Source: Pelargonium cotyledonis
Lineage: Eukaryota; Streptophyta; Magnoliopsida; Geraniales; Geraniaceae
Direction: 5' to 3'
NCBI GenBank assembly: GCA_036897625.1
Contig: JAYMTA010000810.1
Span: 1-23,998 of the forward strand
DNA: 23,998 nt
The position numbers and the translations under genes were made by a program. Every line of letters starts with the position of its first letter. Position 1 is the stretch's first letter. Below, piece by piece: positions 17,146 through 23,998 of this stretch. Under the pieces are notes generated by a model. The model was not told the origin of the DNA. It saw only the letters and a list, made by a program, of their open reading frames with translations, and made no database searches.

Positions 17146-20068
17146 GTACATAAATATTCACAAGCAGAACATCAATTTGGCTAGTTCATTGGCCCTAGGT
17201 GAGAGGTACATAAATATTCACAAGCAGAACATCAATTTGGCAAAACTGAAGTATACCAACTTTACTTCAAGTGAATTCTGGTTAAAAGTTGAAACCTGTA
17301 ATAAGTTAAATATTAGATGAATCACTTACAAACTTAGGATGCCTTTCAGGAAAGGGAACCATAACTCCAACTGATCCAGATTAGTAAGCCCTTGCACTAA
17401 CACCACTGGAATAAAGAAAAGAATCGTAAGAGCAATACATGCAACAAACACCACCAGCTTGCTGACCCATCTTCTCATAAAAGATGCAGAAAAAAAAGGC
17501 CAGTGAACCTCCTGAGGTTGAGGGGCTCGCTCAGTGACCCATTCAGTAGGATTGGTTCCTTGTGGGATGTTTAAAGTAGCTGCTGTACTAAACCTTGACT
17601 TGAATGAAACAAAAGCCGCTGGAACTTCCTAATATATAGCAAAAACCATATTAGAACAATGAAATTTTCATGTGCATTATTATTATTTGTTTCCTTAGTA
17701 CATAAAGTATCCCTCATGTTACACATACATATATTACATAAATGATTAATTCTCTTTCAGGCACCTCAGTTCATAACATGATCAAAAATTAATTTTTGGA
17801 GATTGCCACATCAGTTTCATATAAGTCTTGACCAAAACACCTAGATATGTGTCCACCAATAAGCCTCCGGCAAAAATACAAATAGGCAACCAGAACTCAT
17901 ATTTCACATCAGAAATCATCTTAGAAAAATCACTCTTCCATGACCTTAAGTGTTCTATGGATTAATATATCCATACATTGAGACACTACTAACACTTACC
18001 TCTCCTGCAAATGAAGTTTGCTTGATCCTCACGTCACCTTCTATATCCTCCAACTTTTTTTCATAGTGGTCTACGAGACCAACTCTTTGCCCAAAGAGTC
18101 CCAAAAAGCCATCACGCCTGTACTTTTGATTACTACTGTTCTTTGATTTCAAGCGAGTGATCTTTCTGTACATCTTATCTGCATCAGTCTAGAAAAGAAG
18201 ACCATAGACTAATAACTATTAGATACTGCAAATTAAGATAGCAATGATAATATTAAGCTTAATATCAAACCAGTAATATTTTCTTTTTCATGCTATGGAT
18301 AATCATATTATTTTTAGCTCTTGGCCACATCTCAGAACACTACATCAAATATCTTACTGAGAGATTCTATAGTGACTGTATACAATAATTTAGTATATGG
18401 TTACAATAATGTGCTGAATTTGACAATTCAAAACCAGAGAGATGTGTATGCATTGGTGCATGAAACAGTCATTCATGGTGAGAAAATTACACTATCAGAT
18501 GTCAATTAAAGTTAGACACGTGAAAAGACTTAGAAGTGACACTTAAATGACTGAAACAAATAAATGTTGGATGAGAGGTAATGATTTTAGCTTCTAACTG
18601 AAAAGAATATAACTTTACACAGAATGCTTACAATGAGGGCTTGAAGTCTGCTTGTACTACGAACCACAGAATGTGCAAGATAAGTCGAAGGATAATACTC
18701 TGTGAAAAAGCTCTCAACAGTTTCACTGAAGCTCCTCCCAGTTGAGACAGGGATGTTGCGGACTAAAATTGTAAACTGATCCGGCTCTGGTTTGGATGCA
18801 GAGAAGTATGCAATTCGTTTTGAGGAAATATATCTAAATTCCTGCATGTTATAGTCATGAATCAAGCTGGAATATATTCGGATGCTAATTTTATGAACGA
18901 ACCATTCAATTATAACTCCATCCAACTCAAATGAATGTCCTCTTTCACTTTTTTTTGCCAAAAATTAAGAATAATTTCATTTGTGCTATCGAAGCTATTA
19001 TGGATTTGTTGTAACTTGAAACAAACTCAAGAGCTTCTGTCTAATTAAGTTATCTTAGAAAAGTACTTACGTAATAGAGAAGATAGCAGACAACACCAGT
19101 GAAAACATATGCAGCACAAAAGTGAATCCATAACCTTAAAAGAAGAAGAAAAAAAACAACGATCACACATTCGAAGTAGCAATCAAAGTTGTAAGAACTC
19201 GAACGAACCCGCAGTTGTGCAGTTGCAACATGAAGAAATGACTTCCTGTTAATCAGACCAGCTAAAAATACCTGTTTGAGCCACTGTTGACATTGGAAAT
19301 ACTGAAGGACTCCACTGATTTGTTCACCATGCTGGAAATATCATCACTTGATTGATTACCAAAATAATTTACTGGAAGAAGAACAAAGATCCCAACAATC
19401 CCAGCAAAGGTAAATACTCTGAAACTGCTTGCATAAAAAAACAAAAAATAAACAAGTCAAGTAAAATAAGTATGTAAGAAGAACAAACAAGTAAAGATAT
19501 GCATAAAAGAGTAAAAAACACTGATGAACTGAAAGAGAATAAACTAATAACAGCTCCTTGTCTCTAGAAAATCAAATCTCCGAATTCAGAATGCACATTG
19601 CACAATAAGAACCTAGCTAGCTCCTGCTCATTCACTTAATTTCCAATTATCTCTACAATGACAAATTAGCTCCTTAATTATTGCTAAACCATTAACTTCT
19701 GATCATCAAAATCTTCAAATCCGATCAGAAAAAAGAAGCTCACTCAGTTAATTGAAAAATAAAGTAAAATGAGATTGAAAAAAACACCTGAAAATGAAGA
19801 TTCGCATGAAGACGACAGCGTCCAAGCCCAAGGTGTCGAGCATTTGATCTTCGGTGAGGCGCCAGGCCCGCTTCACCCAGCCAGGAGACGGCAACAGCCT
19901 CTCCAAGTTGAAATCCTGAGGCTGATCCGACTGCCCCTGAGCCACGAGACGCGGCGCGTAGACCATAATGTTTCCGGGCTGCTTCCTGAGAATGGAGTAG
20001 AGGGTGAAGAAGAGAAAACAGAGGCCCAGATTGATCCCGACGGAGGTTAACAGAGCGGAGAGGATCAT
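13930..20068 (-). CDS. HYP1: OSCA/CSC1-like hyperosmolality- or mechano-gated cation channel, HYP1 type
   Basis: Minus-strand exons in order: 20068-19788, 19424-19272, 19134-19071, 18841-18632, 18188-18000, 17628-17330, 16365-16089, 15782-15507, 15260-15027, 14091-13930; 714 aa, close to Arabidopsis HYP1. The start [15 protein letters not shown] opens a hydrophobic first helix. An N-terminal membrane module (1-166) leads to the cytosolic domain, which begins with [18 protein letters not shown] (182-199). From about 340 onward is the long multi-helix pore module (DUF221/RSN1_7TM), for example [11 protein letters not shown] (494-504) and [16 protein letters not shown] in exon 8. The tail [19 protein letters not shown] is HYP1-like. 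In the OSCA/TMEM63 family such proteins are dimeric, Ca-permeable channels of the plasma membrane or endomembranes gated by membrane tension. No break was found. Which clade-2 paralogue it is remains uncertain. Confidence 0.93.
17061..17142. repeat. Compound (TG)n(AG)n microsatellite in OSCA intron
   Basis: A TG tract, interrupted once near 17067, runs 17061-17110 and passes directly into (AG)16 at 17111-17142. It lies in the intron 16366-17329 of the OSCA gene. On the gene's sense strand it reads (CT)n(CA)n. It is likely length-polymorphic and a candidate SSR marker. Confidence 0.95.
17146..17241. repeat. Tandem duplication, 36-bp perfect units with 60-bp period
   Basis: 36 bases starting GTACATAAATATTCACAAGC are identical at 17146-17181 and 17206-17241, separated by 24 different bases. 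They lie directly beside the compound microsatellite in the same OSCA intron. Replication slippage or unequal exchange is the likely cause. Confidence 0.95.
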
Positions 20069-21301
20069 GATTACTCCTAAAATGAACAACAAGCTAAGAA
20101 TTGAATCGAAATGTACAGTGTAGAGAGCGAAATTGGGATATGAAGACGATGAGTTGGAGTAGAGTGAGTGAGACGTTGGTTACAAGTGGCAGGAGGAAGG
20201 TGCTGTTTTTGAACGATAAATAACCGATTTTGATTTTGATGTTGATGGAAATGACGAGAAAGGGCCTGGCTTATTTGGTGGCTTTTCTTACGGATCGGAT
20301 CGGATCGGATCGGGGTATCTTCTTTGACTTGATTAATTGTGAAGTTACTGTCTGTTGTGCAGATTCATATACTATGGTTGACTTCCATTAATATATAGTA
20401 GCAACTAGGAGTGAGTGAGTGAGTGCGTGGTTTATGGATCTATATTCTATGTATCTTGCTTTGTATGTATTACTCGTATAAACTAATATACAAAGGTCTT
20501 ATAATTTTTTTTTAAAGAACTGAAATTTTTCTAAATCACCTGCATTTAATAGAATCTATTATTTTTAAGACAGGTCAAACAAACTCATTTGGAGTTGTAG
20601 TCTTCTTAATCATGTGTAATAATAGCTATCATAAAAATATTATAAGTTTAGAGTCTTTGATAATAGATTTGGAAGCTTGGGACCTTGGGGATGGAGGGTT
20701 GGGCCTTTACTCTTGAGTTACTGAAGCATGCACACAAGTACTATGTCATTGGCGAGAGAATCGAATGCTCACCTTTCATTTCTTGAAGGCTTGGTTTCAC
20801 TCTCAAGAGAATAAGTGGTATATATTGTAACGCGGGTGTTCGAGTTAGTTTTTTTGAAAAAACTGAATAAAATTATGTTTACCAGCCTGCATTTTCGTAA
20901 AGCACACTTGGGCACGGCCAACCTGGAATACCTCTGACACGTAGGCTCCAGGTGTCCGACACAACCGTACCTCAGCAATATCAATCCCGCTCTACCGATA
21001 ATTACCCGCTCACCTCGCCCTGCCCACGCGCACGACCATTGTCGTTTGTTAAAGAAAAACGACAGCCACCGTGCTCCGGCGGCTCCGACCATCATCTCAG
21101 GTCCTTCTTCGTCTTCCCAATTTCAATACAGTCCTGTACCAGCATTTATGTACGCAATGTATTGAGAATTTCATTGATTTTTACGAATTTAATCATGACA
21201 ATTCGGATGGGGATAGGGCTTTTTGGTTATTTTATTTGTTCAATTTAGCCTGCTTTGATTGATCAATGAGCTGTGCAGTGTTTTAAGGAATATTTGAGGC
21301 C
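20069..21301. promoter_or_regulatory. Divergent promoter region of the OSCA and VTI genes
   Basis: 1.23 kb between the two start codons. On the OSCA side, 20291-20313 carries a pentamer repeat (CGGAT)4CGG, about 225-245 bases before its ATG. GAGT repeats lie near 20409. On the VTI side a probable 5' UTR intron runs 21101-21278, from ATCTCAG|GTCCTT to CTGTGCAG. It would remove several short upstream ATGs. A longer open frame from 20952 has no recognised domain and overlaps this leader, so I do not call it a gene. Confidence 0.5.
20291..20313. repeat. (CGGAT)4CGG short tandem repeat
   Basis: Four CGGAT pentamers followed by CGG, without interruption, in the OSCA upstream region. It stands out by its GC content from the AT-rich sequence on both sides. 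Confidence 0.9.
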
Positions 21302-23545
21302 ATGAGTGAGGTTTTTGAAGGATACGAGCGCCAATATTGCGAGCTCTCAGCGAATCTGTCGCGGAAATGCACCTCAGCTGGTGCTCTTGATGGAGGTAAA
21401 TTGAAAAAAGGCATTGATTGCTTAAATTCTTCGAATTCATGTTGATTAAATATGAACATATATTGCTGTTTTGTGTTAAGGTTTTGATCTTTTGCGTATG
21501 TGAGTAAATCAGGTGAAGTTTTCATTTTAAGTTTCTAATCTATGGCTGATTTTGTTGGAAACTGGGAAATGCAAAAAGGGCAGCTTGTCTTTTGTCGTGG
21601 AAAAGTTACTTAAGAAAAACAAAATTAGACATGGTCAGGAAAAGAGAATACACTATTACACGTAAAGAATGTATACTTGGTAGTTGGTGCTACATGGGCC
21701 ATTTCTTACTAGATATTTTATTTTATGTACATTGAACAGTAATTTAACCATTCCTTTTCTTTTTTGGATGAATGATGTGCATATAACCATGTCCTAATCC
21801 TTCTGTTACCTGGATGTGCTGCAGGACTCTCTCACTGATGAGGGTGTGCTTATATTTCATGTTTCTATGCTAAAATGCTTGTATACATTTTTAATAAAAA
21901 AAAAATATATAGTGTCTGTGGTAAAGTTATGTAATTAAAAGGAAGAAATTTATGTACCTATATAAAGTGGATTGTTTAGTTTCCAAAAAAACAGTGTCTG
22001 TTGTATTAGTATCAAACAATAGTATGGAGATTTATGTACCTTAAATTGTTGATATGTAGAGCGAAGGAAGCAAAAAATTTCTGAAGTGAAAGCTGGGATT
22101 GATGAAGCAGACTCTTTGGTAATTTATAGAATTATTCTTTGCATATTCAGCATGTATATTCCTTTGTTTATCTTTCTCGATATTTTTGGTGTCAACTAAT
22201 TTTCTCCTTTATGTTTCAGATTCGGAAGCTGGATCTAGAGGCAAGAACTTTGCAGCCAAATGTTAAGTCTCTGCTTCTTGTCAAATTAAGGGAATATAGA
22301 TCAGATCTGAACAATCTTAAAAGTGAAGTTAAGAGAATTGAATCTGGTAACACACAAGCTGCCCGAGATGATTTGTTGGAATCTGGAATGGCCGACACAT
22401 TGACGGTATGTCTGAATTTGTGATGTTTTTTTGAAAACACTTCATTATCAAGACTTGGGATATTATAATTTACCCTTTTTGTTTAATATCAATTTCCTTG
22501 TCTCTATGGAATAGCTTATGTGGTCTGTGATTCTATTGGTAGTTTAAGTGAATGGGTAACATGATTCCTTAAAATTGAATAACAGAGTCAGCCTATTTGT
22601 TAGTTTGATTTTAGTGTTCCTTGTGGATAGCACATATGTACAGATAGGCTACACATGATTATATATAATATATTCATCTGGTTGAATTTTGGGAAGGTTT
22701 TAGGTAATTCTGCAACCAATCCGTTGTTTGCTTTATTGTGCATTATTTCAGATGAGCTTGTTTAAGACTTTTTTTATCCACTAGCTCTTGTACCTATCTT
22801 TATATTGGTTCTTGCTCGGTTATACTGCTGCCTCAAATATTGAGAGCATTCTCTGATTTATTGAAAAAATGTATCTGTAGAATGGGTTGTGTATAAGCCA
22901 TCTGTTGAAGGGTGCATAATGGTGAATAAAATATTCTTTAGATTTTGAGGAAGAAATGGCTTTTGATTGTTTCCTCGCAAGTTAGCTAACTGGATTTCTT
23001 TGATGTCCTCCATAGATATAATCAACCACATAATTCCTTGCTTTCCTCACTTGATTGTGTTTATTACATGTGATATGTATGTTCATTCTCGATATATGTG
23101 ATAGGCATCAGCTGATCAAAGAGCAAGGTTAATGATGTCAACAGACAGATTAAACCAGTCTAGTGGCAGAATAAAGGATAGTAGAAAAACCATGCTGGAG
23201 ACAGAAGAGCTTGGTGTCTCAATTCTTCAAGATTTGCACCAACAAAGGCAGTCTCTCTTGCATGCTCATAACACGGTATACTTGGCAATCTTTTCTTCTT
23301 CTTTATATCAGTAAGGAATTATAAAATAAAACTGTATAATTTCCAAGGAAGAAAAGCAGCTGAGGAAACAACATCAAAATTGATTTGTTTTGCAGCTTCA
23401 AGGGGTGGATGACAACATAGGGAAGAGTAAGAAAGTTCTGAGTGCCATGTCAAGGAGGATGGGCAGGAACAAATGGATCATTGGCTCCATCATTGCAGCA
23501 CTAGTTCTGGCCATTCTCATCATCTTGTACTTCAAACTTAAATAG
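21302..23545 (+). CDS. VTI11: VTI1-type Qb-SNARE (VTI11/VTI13-like), complete
   Basis: Exons: 21302-21395, 22060-22118, 22220-22405, 23105-23275, 23396-23545; 219 aa, against about 221 in Arabidopsis VTI11. The N-terminus MSEVFEGYERQYCELSANLS and the following helical Habc-type region are typical of plant VTI1 proteins. The Qb SNARE motif lies about 130-190 (with METEELGVSILQDLHQQR-like sequence; likely central-layer Gln in LHQQRQ, 157-162). A C-terminal membrane anchor covers about 198-215, followed by YFKLK, so it is tail-anchored with almost no luminal part. The family forms SNARE complexes at the trans-Golgi network, prevacuolar compartment and vacuole, for example with SYP2 and SYP5 partners, and serves vacuolar transport and shoot gravitropism. 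The MADTLTASADQRARLMMST segment fits the VTI11/13 branch better than VTI12. The branch assignment is moderate; the family is certain. Confidence 0.96.
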
Positions 23546-23814
23546 TGCTGCATGCATTTGCTTCATTTCTTGGTGTTCTCAAAGAATCTATGTTTTATAC
23601 TATTTTTATTTTAATATCTAATTTTGGTTGGATTGGTGGTTTGGCTGTTGAGTGTTTAAGTAAAATTGCTTTAATGTGAAGATATTGTGATTAAATTTTG
23701 GCCATTGTGATTCTCATTCATCCTTTTATCACTCCTAATGATTACTTCCCAAAATAATTGTTTATTCTTCTAGATCTTACCATATTGAAATTTGAAGTAG
23801 AGTTATGAAACAAG
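23546..23814 (+). other. VTI 3' UTR and downstream spacer
   Basis: AT-rich sequence after the TAG stop. No further exon or gene was seen. The polyadenylation site is not determined. Confidence 0.5.
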
Positions 23815-23848
23815 TTCTAAATAAATAATACTTCTAAATAAATAATAC
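23815..23848. repeat. 17-bp tandem duplication
   Basis: TTCTAAATAAATAATAC occurs twice without a gap, at 23815-23831 and 23832-23848, just before the MITE-like end. Confidence 0.95.
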
Positions 23849-23998
23849 TTGTTCCGTTCCAAAATGAGTGTCTTGTTTTTATTTTTTGCAAAAATTAAGA
23901 ATTACAAGATAATTTAGTGTGTTTTCAATATAACCTTCACTTTTTCCATGTGTAACCCATGTGCAGATTTGTCCACATGCATAAGTGATAAGGGTAAT
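23848..23998 (+). mobile_element. Left end of a Stowaway-like MITE (truncated by window edge)
   Basis: After a TA at 23846-23847 the sequence reads CTTGTTCCGTTCC and then AAAATGAGTGTCTTG. This is close to the plant Stowaway terminal consensus CTCCCTCCGTTCC, with the usual TA target. The other terminus would be outside the window, so the inverted repeat cannot be confirmed. Confidence 0.5.

Noticed and set aside
16999..17320. Open frames reading Cys-Val and Glu-Arg repeats
   Set aside because: They are translations of the TG/AG microsatellite inside an intron.
20769..21095. 108-codon minus-strand open frame in the same interval
   Set aside because: It lies between two divergent genes, has no recognisable motif, and contains compositionally odd, spacer-like residues.
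20952..21248. 98-codon plus-strand open frame before the VTI gene
   Set aside because: It shows no family resemblance, overlaps the probable VTI leader and its intron, and has no exon continuation.

Overview
The window is plant nuclear DNA, from a eudicot and perhaps a rosid; the species cannot be fixed from the sequence. The reasons are multi-exon genes with GT-AG introns that are AT-rich, plant-specific protein families (SnRK1 alpha, an ERF factor, an OSCA channel, a VTI1-type SNARE), GA and GT microsatellites, and plant-type transposon scraps. No bacterial, phage, organellar or CRISPR features were seen.

Layout: (1) 1-3268, plus strand: a CDK-like Ser/Thr kinase of the At1g54610 type. Its 5' end lies outside the window, and a small LTR-like repeat sits in one intron. 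(2) 6975-10936, plus strand: a complete SnRK1 catalytic alpha subunit (KIN10/KIN11 type), 514 aa in 10 coding exons, with a GA-repeat leader about 1.8 kb upstream. (3) 11503-12606, minus strand: an intronless AP2/ERF factor of the RAP2-11/ERN type, convergent with SnRK1. A normally glycine position of its DNA-binding domain is cysteine. (4) 13930-20068, minus strand: a complete OSCA/CSC1-like membrane protein of the HYP1 type, 714 aa in 10 exons, with a probable 3' UTR intron reaching about 13499. (5) 21302-23545, plus strand: a complete VTI11-type Qb-SNARE, 219 aa in 5 exons, divergent from the OSCA gene. The right edge runs into what looks like the end of a Stowaway-like MITE.

The five genes are ordinary housekeeping or regulatory loci. 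They do not form a pathway or cluster: kinase signalling, energy sensing, transcription, a mechanosensitive or osmosensitive channel, and vesicle fusion. I joined exons by hand. Every junction quoted keeps the frame and has GT and AG, and the resulting proteins match the known family lengths. I found no convincing new biological system. The points most worth checking are the ERF Gly-to-Cys change, an open reading frame through the last SnRK1 intron, the mini LTR-like element, and the unannotated GC-richer block near 13.4 kb.
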